Source: Candidatus Aminicenantota bacterium (GTDB lineage: Bacteria > Acidobacteriota > Aminicenantia > JAMOAD01). From it: 40,973 bases of DNA. Positions within the stretch are counted from its first letter, which is position 1. Every line of letters starts with the position of its first letter. Below the pieces are notes generated by a model that saw nothing but the letters and a program-made list of their open reading frames with translations, was not told the origin of the DNA and searched no databases. The position numbers and the translations under genes are program-made. The DNA lies in contig JALVQI010000077.1 in NCBI GenBank assembly GCA_027031485.1, forward strand, positions 1 through 40,973, read 5' to 3'. Of the stretch, positions 23,446 through 31,077 are shown one piece after another.

Positions 23446-24882
23446 ATGAAAATGTCAATGCTTGATGATGCTAAAAATTTTATTAGGAATAATAAAATAA
23501 CCAAAGCAGAAATATTTGAAAATATTTCCTTAAATAGAAAAAAATTTCCTAAGAGATTCATATTCGTAAAATTAAAAAAGTATGTTAGCAATTTTTTAAA
23601 AAACAAAAGTATTGAACCAAGGATGATAGGCATCGCTGGCATTAGAGGGGTGGGTAAAACCACTCTCTTGTGGCAAATAGGTGATTTTGTGAAAAACAAT
23701 TTTAAGGATACTGATATCTATTTTCTGAGTATGGATATAGCAAGTGATTATGGTTTTGAAAGCAGAATCATAATAGAGGCTTTAAAAGAGAGCGTTTCCT
23801 CGCAAAAAAAATTCGTTTTACTGATTGATGAAGCCCAATATATGGAAAACTGGTCTCTTATGCTAAAAATAATTTATGATAAATTTAAGAACTGTTTTAT
23901 CATAGCCACGGGAAGTTCTTCTCTGTTGATTCACTCAACTGTTGATTTGTCAACAAGATGGAGTATTGAGTCTCTTTATCCTCTCAGTTTCACGGAATTT
24001 ATAATGATTAGATCATGGCTTAAAACCAATGGAGAAAAAGGTATATTCCCTGAGAAAGGGCTTGGTGAGAAAATAAAAGATGCTCTCTTTTTCTCGGGAA
24101 ATACAGAGGATTTGGTTGCGAAATTGACTAATATTGAAAATAATATCTTAAGATATTTCACTGTGCTCAAAGAATTTCCAAAGGAGCAAAGATGGAATAA
24201 TTACCTGAAAGAATACATCTTTTATCACAATATATCACGTTTGATTACGATAGATGAAAAGAATACGATTCTTAACAGGACCTTTGATTTGCTTCACAGA
24301 GTATTATATCAGGATTTAAAAGAATTTTATGAACATAATGAAATCAGAAAAATTCAAAGGTTTTTAATTATGTTGGCTCTTTCAGATGAAATTAATAAGG
24401 AAAAAATTTCCCAATCCTTGGGAGTTAAAGTGGAAAGAATAGATAAAATCATAGAAAGTCTGATAAAATCTGAATTACTCCTTAGATTTTCAACCTATGG
24501 AGGGGTTAAAACAAGGATGAAAAAGGAAAAATTATTTTTTATATCTCCGACCATAAGATACGCAATTATAAAACAACTATTTTCCAAAACAGAAAAATTT
24601 CATTCCAAACTTTATGAAGATATTACAGCCTTGTATCTGAAAAAGCTTTTTAACGGATTAGTTTTATACGGAGGCACAGGGAAAGAGAAATCTCCTGATT
24701 TCATTATAGAGATTGATAATAAAATCATACCGATTGAGGTCGGAACAGGCAAGAAAGATTTATCTCAACTGGATTCAATAAAAGATAAGAAATATGGCTT
24801 GCTTATAAATTTTAACTCTGACAAACTTCAGAGGAATAATGATAATGTGGCGATCCCTCTGAAATGGTTTTTACTTATGTAA
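23446..24882 (+). CDS. AAA_14/DUF4143-type P-loop ATPase
   Basis: Walker A is AGIRGVGKTTLLW (about residues 62-75) and Walker B is FVLLIDEAQYMENW, with a sensor segment CFIIATGSSSLL. These are the features of ATPases with an AAA_14 core. The C-terminal domain resembles the DUF4143 restriction-nuclease-like fold (PDFIIEIDNKIIPIEVGTGK), but the usual EVK is EVG, so nuclease activity is doubtful. Members of this group are widespread in archaea and anaerobes and their targets are mostly unknown. The gene has a good AGGAG ribosome site and is the last rightward gene, converging on the aspartic-protease-like gene. Confidence 0.75.
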   Translation: MKMSMLDDAKNFIRNNKITKAEIFENISLNRKKFPKRFIFVKLKKYVSNFLKNKSIEPRMIGIAGIRGVGKTTLLWQIGDFVKNNFKDTDIYFLSMDIASDYGFESRIIIEALKESVSSQKKFVLLIDEAQYMENWSLMLKIIYDKFKNCFIIATGSSSLLIHSTVDLSTRWSIESLYPLSFTEFIMIRSWLKTNGEKGIFPEKGLGEKIKDALFFSGNTEDLVAKLTNIENNILRYFTVLKEFPKEQRWNNYLKEYIFYHNISRLITIDEKNTILNRTFDLLHRVLYQDLKEFYEHNEIRKIQRFLIMLALSDEINKEKISQSLGVKVERIDKIIESLIKSELLLRFSTYGGVKTRMKKEKLFFISPTIRYAIIKQLFSKTEKFHSKLYEDITALYLKKLFNGLVLYGGTGKEKSPDFIIEIDNKIIPIEVGTGKKDLSQLDSIKDKKYGLLINFNSDKLQRNNDNVAIPLKWFLLM

Positions 24883-24913
24883 AAGCCGGAAAGTTCCTGT
24901 TTTTTCAAACACA

Positions 24914-24940
24914 AGAAATCAAGTCATTGTTTTGATTTTC
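24914..24940. terminator. Weak bidirectional hairpin between convergent genes
   Basis: GAAATCAA (24915-24922) pairs with TTGATTTTC (24932-24940) around a 9-base loop, with T-rich and A-rich flanks. It lies between two converging genes. Confidence 0.35.
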
Positions 24941-25003
24941 TTTCAAGGATAAGATGTCTTAAAATTTTCTTCCCATATTATACAGAAAATTTATTACCTT
25001 ATT

Positions 25004-25756
25004 TTAATTTATAACAATCCCCTCTCTCCCCATATAAACACACTCCCTGCCTTGTAAAATCTCATTTCCTATAATTCCGTCCATTCTCATCAGGTTTTTT
25101 AGGTGGTATTCTATTGCAGAGGGAAGGGTGCCGAATTTCAGAGGGATTTCAAGGTTTCCGAATTTTGTTTTTATAATCTTTGTTTGTGTGGTGTGTTTAC
25201 CTATTCCATGGTAATAATCGGTAAAATCATCTGACTCTTCCCCGGCTATTTTTAAAAACTCTTCTGAAATAATATAAGAAATAAAAGAGCCTGTATCAAA
25301 GAGCATTCTTTTCTCTTTTTTATCTATTTTAAGATTAAAGTAGGGAAATACATTGTTTTTAAAATTGAGATTGAGCTTTATTAATTTACTATCTTCTGAA
25401 GGGGAGTATTCCGAAGGAGTGTAAAAAAATATATTCCCTCTCATACCATTTTCTTCTTTAAGCCTGAAAACAGTGTAAAACCGATTCAATATATCAAGGC
25501 CTATAACTCCTTTTATACTATGCCCTAACTCTCTTGATACTGTCTTTGCGTCAACTCCCATATATGAAGGAAGAACTTTAAACCTTTCGCCCTTTATCTC
25601 AATGATTTTAAGATCTCCGAAGCTTTTTAAAACACTGGTGGATATTAAAAATCTCTTCTTTGTGTATGTCTCAAGATAAAGATTTTTCTCAATCCCTATC
25701 CTTTCACTATCATTTAAAATTATTTCAGAATCATAATAACCGCTCTTTATAACCAT
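25004..25756 (-). CDS. Retropepsin-like aspartic protease (one active-site Asp)
   Basis: The second half contains a canonical retropepsin-type active site MLFDTGSFISYI (about residue 155) and a matching distal MDGIIGNEIL. The first half repeats the distal part (IKGVIGLDILNRF) but has no DTG at the expected place. This looks like an internal duplication with one lobe inactivated, so dimerisation would be needed for a two-Asp site. There is no signal peptide, so it should be cytosolic. I chose ATG at 25756, behind AGAGGA, over the GTG at 25774 because of ribosome-site spacing. It is separated from the upstream operon by a perfect 28-bp palindrome. Confidence 0.65.
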   Translation of the reverse strand: MVIKSGYYDSEIILNDSERIGIEKNLYLETYTKKRFLISTSVLKSFGDLKIIEIKGERFKVLPSYMGVDAKTVSRELGHSIKGVIGLDILNRFYTVFRLKEENGMRGNIFFYTPSEYSPSEDSKLIKLNLNFKNNVFPYFNLKIDKKEKRMLFDTGSFISYIISEEFLKIAGEESDDFTDYYHGIGKHTTQTKIIKTKFGNLEIPLKFGTLPSAIEYHLKNLMRMDGIIGNEILQGRECVYMGREGIVIN

Positions 25757-25944
25757 TTTTGAAAATCCTCTCACTCAAATTTTACAGTATAATTTTTATT
25801 TGTTCAAATTAAATGATGAATATGGAAACAGAGGGAGAAATAGCATTGAGGTGGGGGAAATGGTGAATTGTTAATCGTGAATCGGAGTTATTAATGTTCA
25901 ATTTATTGTTTTTAGTTATTTTTTTTATTTTAATTTAATTAACC

Positions 25945-25972
25945 GTAGGGGCAATTCATGAATTGCCCCTAC
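25945..25972. repeat. Perfect 28-bp palindrome (14-bp arms)
   Basis: Arms GTAGGGGCAATTCA and TGAATTGCCCCTAC abut without a loop. Palindromes with a (G)TAGGGGC core are known as dispersed repeats in many environmental bacterial genomes. It is followed by an A/T-rich region containing ATTGTTAATCGTGAATCG. It could end transcription between the operon and the aspartic-protease-like gene. Confidence 0.7.
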
Positions 25973-25980
25973 AATACATA

Positions 25981-26964
25981 TTACACCGATTCACCAAGAT
26001 ATTTATTAAAAAGATGAGCGATCCCTGAATCTTCTTCGGCTTCCAAATTTATATTGTTGTAGGATTCGTATTCATCACTAATGCTTTTCAATATTTTATA
26101 GATTTCTCTCAGGCTCATCTCCTTTTCAACAGGAATTATTTTAAATAGTTTTGCTTTATAATCACTCCAGTTTTTATTGATTTTAAGGGTTTTAAGAATA
26201 AAGTATTTTAAAGGAATATTGTATTTAGACAAAAGCTCATGATAAACCGAATGATTGGAAGGGTCAAAATGTATTTCCCAATCAGCATAAAGATATTTTA
26301 CTCCCAAGTACGGAAGAAAAGGATAGACAAAGCTTATGCTCATACTGCATCCACCGCATCCGCAACCCTCTCTGACTTTTACCATATGAGTGATTTTAAC
26401 TCTGTGCTTTAAAAGGAATTCCTCCAAAAAATTTATATTCTCATAATACATAAAAAGAACCGGTGCATTTATAATTCCATAACTTTTGGTTTTTATCTCA
26501 ACTTCCATAAGTAAAATTTCAGGCTCAGAATAATCAACATCGCGAAATGTTGCTCCTCTGCTTAAATCAAGATGAATATTAATATTATCCTTAAGCTTTA
26601 ACCTTCGGATATCCTTTATTGTGACTCTGTTTTTGTATTTAAAGGCTATATCAGGAGGAAACAGATTATAATCCCTACTTCTTTCTCCAATAAGATCAAC
26701 TATCTCATAATCTTTAATCTTCGGAGTGTTTACCTCAAATTTTGCAATTTCTCCCCAATAGTCTGTGTGAACAAAAAGATTAGGCAATTCCGTAACACCA
26801 TATCTGAACCCCTTTTTAAAAGAAAATTCAAAGAGATCTCTGAAATCTGATCCCGCACTCGGATACCAGCATAGTCTTTCATCTCCTCCTATTCTTTTTT
26901 TAAGAGCTTGAAGCTTTTTTTCAGCTTCAGAATTTTCTCCCTTTAACATATCAAGTATTTTCAT
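25981..26964 (-). CDS. Conserved WYPSAG-motif protein of unknown function
   Basis: The 327-residue soluble protein has LCWYPSAGSDFRDLFEFS near residue 35 and LFVHTDYWGE near residue 65. I recall this WYPSAG-DFR / HTDY pattern from uncharacterised bacterial proteins, but I know of no function. A cysteine cluster CGCGGCSMS near residue 200 could bind metal. The C-terminal third is predicted to be helical. A strong AGGAGG ribosome site is preceded by a hairpin with a T-run (26981-27008), so expression relative to the upstream genes may be reduced. It belongs to the leftward island operon. Confidence 0.55.
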   Translation of the reverse strand: MKILDMLKGENSEAEKKLQALKKRIGGDERLCWYPSAGSDFRDLFEFSFKKGFRYGVTELPNLFVHTDYWGEIAKFEVNTPKIKDYEIVDLIGERSRDYNLFPPDIAFKYKNRVTIKDIRRLKLKDNINIHLDLSRGATFRDVDYSEPEILLMEVEIKTKSYGIINAPVLFMYYENINFLEEFLLKHRVKITHMVKVREGCGCGGCSMSISFVYPFLPYLGVKYLYADWEIHFDPSNHSVYHELLSKYNIPLKYFILKTLKINKNWSDYKAKLFKIIPVEKEMSLREIYKILKSISDEYESYNNINLEAEEDSGIAHLFNKYLGESV

Positions 26965-26975
26965 TCAAACCTCCT

Positions 26976-27008
26976 TTAAAAAGAGAGAAGGGGGAGCCCC
27001 TCTCTCTT
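26976..27008 (-). terminator. Hairpin with T-run upstream of the WYPSAG gene
   Basis: On the minus strand AAGAGAGAGGGG pairs with CCCCTTCTCTCTT (one bulged base) around CTC and is followed by TTTTT at the base. It begins at the stop of the membrane-protein gene and ends just before the next Shine-Dalgarno, so it can act as an intra-operon attenuator. Confidence 0.55.
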
Positions 27009-27423
27009 ATTCAGTTTTAATATTGTGAAAGGGTGACAAAATTAACCCTACTCCAGCGATAAATGTCAGGTAAGCACCTATGCCCACATAACCTAAATCT
27101 CCACCTGCAAGAAGATAATAGAAGAAAGCAAGTACAATAAAGATCCCAGTAAAAACTGAGAGTAATTTCGGCTTTTGCCCTTTATAGCTCATATACATAA
27201 TAAGAAGAGAAAGAAGTGGAATAAGGTACACGAGGTAAATAGAAGGAGGGAGTGAAGTATTCTCATTGCCAAAGGCACTGGCAAGATCAGATAATCCCTG
27301 ACCAACGGAAACAATTTTGTACCCCGGAATGGATACAATTCCAAAATCAACCCAGGGCAAAAAGAAAGAGATAAGAAGAACAAGGGAAAAAACATTCTCC
27401 CATTTTTTGAAAAAATCTTTCAT
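27007..27423 (-). CDS. Small four-helix membrane protein
   Basis: The 138-residue product has four predicted membrane helices (about 12-30, 55-80, 85-110 and 115-132), with short charged ends (MKDFFKKWE and HNIKTE). I do not recognise a family. It lies 11 bases after the AAA ATPase gene, with an AAGGAGG ribosome site. As the only membrane protein in this operon it may locate the system at the cytoplasmic membrane; membrane partners are common in conflict systems, but a pore role is only a guess. Confidence 0.6.
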   Translation of the reverse strand: MKDFFKKWENVFSLVLLISFFLPWVDFGIVSIPGYKIVSVGQGLSDLASAFGNENTSLPPSIYLVYLIPLLSLLIMYMSYKGQKPKLLSVFTGIFIVLAFFYYLLAGGDLGYVGIGAYLTFIAGVGLILSPFHNIKTE

Positions 27424-27434
27424 AGTTAACCTCC

Positions 27435-29054
27435 TTAATTGCTTAAAAAGCCCACTTTATTTTCAGCCTTATAATTTTTTTCCTCATAGATAAGATTCAG
27501 GATTTCATCAATAGTCGGTTTTTCACCGGTTATTATTGCTTGAAGCTCAACCTTCTTTGCTATATTAAATATTTCCGCGCCGGTAAGCTCTTTTTCAGCT
27601 AAGACAGAATATTCTTCTTCCGAAAAATCCGGAAATTTCTCTTTCCAGATTAATTTTCTAAGCTCATATTCGGGTGGAGTGAACTCTATCTTAAATAAGA
27701 ATCTTCTTGAAAAGGCATCATCCATATTAATATCAAGGTTTGTGGTGGCAATACATATCCCCTCAAATTTTTCCAATTCCTCCAAAAGAATATTTTGGAT
27801 AGTATTTAATGTTTGATCAACCGAGCGTTCAACAGCCACCCTTTTTGAAATAACTCCGTCAGCTTCATTTAAAAGAAGAATCGGAGCTATCTTTTCCGAA
27901 TCCAAATATTTATAATACTCAGAAAAAACCTTCTTCATGTTTTTTTCAGAGCTTCCGAGCCATTTTTCCTTTATTGAGGAAAGGTCCACTTGAAATATTT
28001 TTCTGCCGGTTTTTCTTCCGAGCTCATAAACAGAAGCGGTTTTGCCTGTACCGGGAGCTCCGTAAAAGAGAGCGACAATACCGGAGGGAAAACCTTTTTT
28101 GGAAAGCTCTTTTTTAATCTTTTCAAACCTATGTTTGCTAATTGCACTTTCAATCAGATTTAAGGTTTTCCGGATTTTATCAGGGAAAAACAGTTTTTCT
28201 TCTCTCTTTGAAGGTTCAAGGACAGAAAAGAATTTTGATTTCATACTTTCCCTTGCGGTTTCAGCTATGGATTTTAACCTGAACTCAGAATATTTCAAAA
28301 CTTCATCATTGACAGTTATACTGCCCTCCCCTATATTTTCAGTAATACTTTTAATAATTACAACTCCATCCTCTATGCTTTTCAGAGTTTGAGTGTAAAG
28401 CTTTTTCCAAAAAGAGGCTGCTCGGGAGGTGCTTTCAAATAAGGCATCCAATATATAATCAAAGGAGTAAATCCAATCATTCTGATTCAATTTTTCTTTG
28501 GCAATCAGAGTAAGAATGAAAATTCTCTCTTCAACCGTATAAGGGTAAAGGTATCTTTTGAAAATGGGATTTATTATTTTTAATCTTTTTGATCTAAGTT
28601 CTATCTCTCTCCAAATATTTTCGGGAGTTTTCACGGCTATATTTGTTTTTTCTTTTAGAATATCAGATATAAAGGAGATTAGCTCCGTAAATGTATTGAA
28701 TGGCTTTCTCTCCTTATTAAGAAGAATTTTGAAAGCTTTGTCTTTAAGGGTGATTATAGGGTAGAGAGAATGCTCTTTATAATTTAAGGATATTATATCC
28801 TGCGTTCCTAATTCCACAAGCCTTCCCAATAGAATCAGATAATTATCCTCTGATAATCTCTTTTTCTTTTTAAATTCCAATGTATTGACTTTTCCCTTTT
28901 CATTTATCTCTCTGATTAGATGGTAAAGGGTTAGAGCCTCTTCTATACTGATCCCGAAACTTTGAGATATCTCCCTTATTAAAGGGGTTTTCCCCGGTTT
29001 TAAAAGAGAAAGCTTCCCCTTGTAATTAACAATTTTAGAAAATAAATTTTCCAT
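27435..29054 (-). CDS. Cdc48/proteasome-like AAA ATPase
   Basis: The N-terminal 300 residues are a helical region of unknown fold that may recruit substrates. The AAA domain starts near residue 320, with Walker A FYGAPGTGKTAS (about 335-345), a pore-loop-like WLGSSEKNM segment, Walker B ILLLNEADGVI, a sensor IATTNLDIN, and arginine fingers in FSRRFLFKIEF. The Walker B aspartate is replaced by Asn (NEAD), but the catalytic Glu is present; this variation is frequent in a group of bacterial single-AAA proteins. It probably unfolds or remodels protein substrates. The operon context, with an M28 peptidase and a repeat protein, suggests feeding or sensing of proteins. Confidence 0.8.
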   Translation of the reverse strand: MENLFSKIVNYKGKLSLLKPGKTPLIREISQSFGISIEEALTLYHLIREINEKGKVNTLEFKKKKRLSEDNYLILLGRLVELGTQDIISLNYKEHSLYPIITLKDKAFKILLNKERKPFNTFTELISFISDILKEKTNIAVKTPENIWREIELRSKRLKIINPIFKRYLYPYTVEERIFILTLIAKEKLNQNDWIYSFDYILDALFESTSRAASFWKKLYTQTLKSIEDGVVIIKSITENIGEGSITVNDEVLKYSEFRLKSIAETARESMKSKFFSVLEPSKREEKLFFPDKIRKTLNLIESAISKHRFEKIKKELSKKGFPSGIVALFYGAPGTGKTASVYELGRKTGRKIFQVDLSSIKEKWLGSSEKNMKKVFSEYYKYLDSEKIAPILLLNEADGVISKRVAVERSVDQTLNTIQNILLEELEKFEGICIATTNLDINMDDAFSRRFLFKIEFTPPEYELRKLIWKEKFPDFSEEEYSVLAEKELTGAEIFNIAKKVELQAIITGEKPTIDEILNLIYEEKNYKAENKVGFLSN

Positions 29055-29080
29055 TTAAACCTCCTTTTAAATTAATTTCT

Positions 29081-29869
29081 CTATTCATTTGAATTATTTC
29101 TCAGCTCATCCATAAGCAAAGATTGAAATAGTGCATTAAGAACTTTATCGGAGCTAAGAGATCTTACCTTCCATTCAAAATTTCTTCTTATCTCTTTAAT
29201 AGCATTTACATAAACATTACCATTAATCTCCGCTCTTTCTCTTATCTCCTTTTCACTAAACTTTATTACATTGGAAAGACAGATAAAATCTCCACCAATA
29301 TATTTTGGGATTCCTTCAAGTGATCTAATTCTGTTTTGAGAGCAATCAAAATCTCCTTCCACTATTTCCGGAGCTCCCTTTAAATCTTGAAGCCTATTCC
29401 TTGAACAGTCAAAATTCCCATTTACAATTTTAGGAGAACCTTTGAGGGATGGAAGAAGATTTTCAAAAACATAGATGCTGCCACCTATCTCTTTCGGTAC
29501 ATCTTCCAAACTGAGAAGAAGATTTTCATAGCAGATAAAATCTCCTCCCACATACTTAGGTCCCCCTTTCAGGCTTTTTAGTTTGTTTACCGAACAATCA
29601 AATGTTCCGCTTATAAATTCAGGTATACCTTCAAGTGTTTCAAACTCATTGTCTGAAATATTTAAGGAACCTCTTACTCTTTTAATTTTGGGAAGCCATT
29701 TTTTAAGCTTATATGAATTTAAAATGATATCACCTCTGTATGTTCTCTCCCGATTTTCCGAATTTTTATGACCGACTACAGCTTTTATTCCTTCAATTTC
29801 TTTTATTTTTAACCTGTAGTAAGGGATTAAAGGCTTTTGTTTCAATACTTCTTCAAATAATTTTCTCAC
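29081..29869 (-). CDS. Phage-style leucine-rich-repeat protein
   Basis: After about 70 N-terminal residues, seven irregular repeats of about 20 residues occur, of the form SLKGxPxxVxGxFDCSxNxL (for example LKGAPEIVEGDFDCSQNRI). This repeat class is frequent in large-phage and accessory-genome proteins and likely forms a solenoid for protein recognition. The repeats end at about residue 200 before a helical C-terminus. I chose GTG at 29869 because AAGGAGGT lies just before it; the longer frame from TTG at 29887 would include the ribosome site. It could act as the target-recognition part of the operon. Confidence 0.7.
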   Translation of the reverse strand: MRKLFEEVLKQKPLIPYYRLKIKEIEGIKAVVGHKNSENRERTYRGDIILNSYKLKKWLPKIKRVRGSLNISDNEFETLEGIPEFISGTFDCSVNKLKSLKGGPKYVGGDFICYENLLLSLEDVPKEIGGSIYVFENLLPSLKGSPKIVNGNFDCSRNRLQDLKGAPEIVEGDFDCSQNRIRSLEGIPKYIGGDFICLSNVIKFSEKEIRERAEINGNVYVNAIKEIRRNFEWKVRSLSSDKVLNALFQSLLMDELRNNSNE

Positions 29870-29883
29870 GGAAGACCTCCTTT

Positions 29884-30558
29884 TCAATTGTTGCTGAATT
29901 TTATCAAAGCTTTATTCATAATGTTTTTAATTGAATCTCTTATAAGGGAAATAACATCTTCGTTTATTATCTCTATTTTATTGTCCATAGGTGCATTGTG
30001 TATTGTTTTGACTATATCCCTTACAGGGTCTTCAGCATTTTTGTATGAGGCTGAAATCAAAAGATTCGGTATTCCCTCTTCGTTGATTACATATGAATCA
30101 CATAGAGGTTGAAAAGGAAGAGTGTAAAAAGGAGGATTTCCCGATTGATAATCAATCGGGAAATCCTCTCCCGCCTCATAGTAAAATATAGAATCTCCTA
30201 CCCCCGTAACATCAAGATTTATAGCAGCCAAGGGATTATTTTCATTAAGATAACCCCTTACCCCCAACATCCCGCTCTCCTCTCTGTCTGTTAAAACTAT
30301 CTCCGTATAATCATTTAAAAATTCCTGTAAGGATAAAAGTATGGCCACACTTGATGAATTATCATTGTAACCCAAACTACCTTCATAAACATCATAGTGA
30401 GCTATCAGAGCCAACTTTTTATCGGAATGAGCAGGAATTATTATATTCGCCCAATTATCACCTCTCTGTAAAATATAATCTCTCTCTATCATCTCCAAAA
30501 TCCTTCCGAATCTTTCCTCTTTATTCCTTGAAGTGATGGCTTTAATTATATCTATCAT
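29884..30558 (-). CDS. Compact M28-family aminopeptidase
   Basis: The 224-residue cytosolic protein keeps all co-catalytic zinc ligands of M28 peptidases: His54 and Asp56 in AHYDVYEG, Asp66 in YNDNSSS, Glu93-Glu94 in TDREESGMLG, Asp116 in NLDVTG and His187 in TIHNAP. It is shorter than typical M28 enzymes (about 300 residues) and has no signal peptide or PA domain. It probably trims peptides, perhaps those released by the AAA or trypsin-like partners. The gene contains a perfect 18-bp inverted repeat (30132-30168) within its coding sequence. Confidence 0.75.
   Translation of the reverse strand: MIDIIKAITSRNKEERFGRILEMIERDYILQRGDNWANIIIPAHSDKKLALIAHYDVYEGSLGYNDNSSSVAILLSLQEFLNDYTEIVLTDREESGMLGVRGYLNENNPLAAINLDVTGVGDSIFYYEAGEDFPIDYQSGNPPFYTLPFQPLCDSYVINEEGIPNLLISASYKNAEDPVRDIVKTIHNAPMDNKIEIINEDVISLIRDSIKNIMNKALIKFSNN
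30132..30168. repeat. Perfect 18-bp-arm palindrome inside the peptidase gene
   Basis: Arms GAGGATTTCCCGATTGAT (30132-30149) and its exact complement (30151-30168) flank a single base. In RNA this forms a very stable hairpin within the coding region for EDFPIDYQSGNPP. Chance is an unlikely explanation. It may be an inserted palindromic element, a protein-binding site or a translation-slowing hairpin. Confidence 0.75.
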
Positions 30559-30586
30559 CTTTTTTAGCTCTTATTTATTTTACTTC

Positions 30587-30865
30587 CTAATTTTCCTCTT
30601 TTTCTTTTTCAGATTTTTCTTTTTCAGAATTTTCCTTTTTAGGAAAGGGAATTCCCTCAAAAGGAAAAACTTTTATTTCTCCTGAAGGTGCTCTATAAAA
30701 CCAGGCGGGCTTTTCTTTTTTTTCTTCTTCTTTAATTTCTTCTTTCTTTTCTTCTTTTATTTTTCCGAGAAGCAAGTGATAGGTGTTTGAGCTTCCTTCT
30801 CCTTTGATTACTACCTCTATTTTCTTTTGATCTGCGCTTTGGCTTATAATTTCTATTTCTCTCAT
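30587..30865 (-). CDS. Small protein, paralogue of 20751-20981, with charged tail
   Basis: The N-terminal 40 residues (IEIISQSADQKKIEVVIKGE, GSSNTYHLLLG) match the small protein next to the sigma gene. A Lys/Glu-rich linker, a PAWFYRAPSGEIKVFPFEG segment and an EKEKSEKEKEEN tail follow. The ATG at 30865 is chosen because AGGGAGG lies just upstream; the frame extends to 30913, but that would overlap the promoter. It is the first gene of the leftward island operon. Function is unknown, but one copy under each of two matching promoters suggests a shared regulatory or scaffold role. Confidence 0.65.
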   Translation of the reverse strand: MREIEIISQSADQKKIEVVIKGEGSSNTYHLLLGKIKEEKKEEIKEEEKKEKPAWFYRAPSGEIKVFPFEGIPFPKKENSEKEKSEKEKEEN

Positions 30866-30901
30866 ATTAACCTCCCTTGATTTAAATTTATTAAATTTCA
30901 A

Positions 30902-30943
30902 TGTATCATACATTATGATACCATATTTTTAAATTTTTGTCAA
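30902..30943 (-). promoter_or_regulatory. Promoter and dyad operator of the facing operon
   Basis: On the minus strand TTGACA (30943-30938), a 17-base spacer ending AAAAATATGG, TATCAT (30920-30915), then TGTATGATACA (30912-30902). Together with the -10 it forms a larger dyad GTATCAT-N5-ATGATAC. The design matches the sigma-operon promoter at 20000-20042. Confidence 0.65.
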
Positions 30944-30969
30944 GTACTAAATCCGATTTTTTTATTTTA

Positions 30970-31073
30970 ACTCAAAATTATAGTACAAAAACAATTTACC
31001 TTTCCGAAAATTTTCACTATTTTCTTTTTTCCCTTGATATATATTAATACACAATAATTTTTATTTTTTCCGA
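30970..31073 (-). repeat. Two further two-block promoter-like elements
   Basis: On the minus strand TCGGAAAAAA begins at 31073 and TGTGTA at 31053; a second, weaker pair is TCGGAAA at 31007 and TGTACTATAAT at 30987. Both keep exactly 20 bases between block starts, as in the copies before the TROVE gene. They lie between the HsdM-like stop and the dyad promoter, so they could add a second promoter input to the leftward operon. Confidence 0.55.
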
Positions 31074-31077
31074 AAAA

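Noticed and set aside
30587-30640. Tandem repeat in the Lys/Glu-rich tail of the small protein as a variable tract
   Set aside because: Low-complexity charged codons explain it; the units are irregular.
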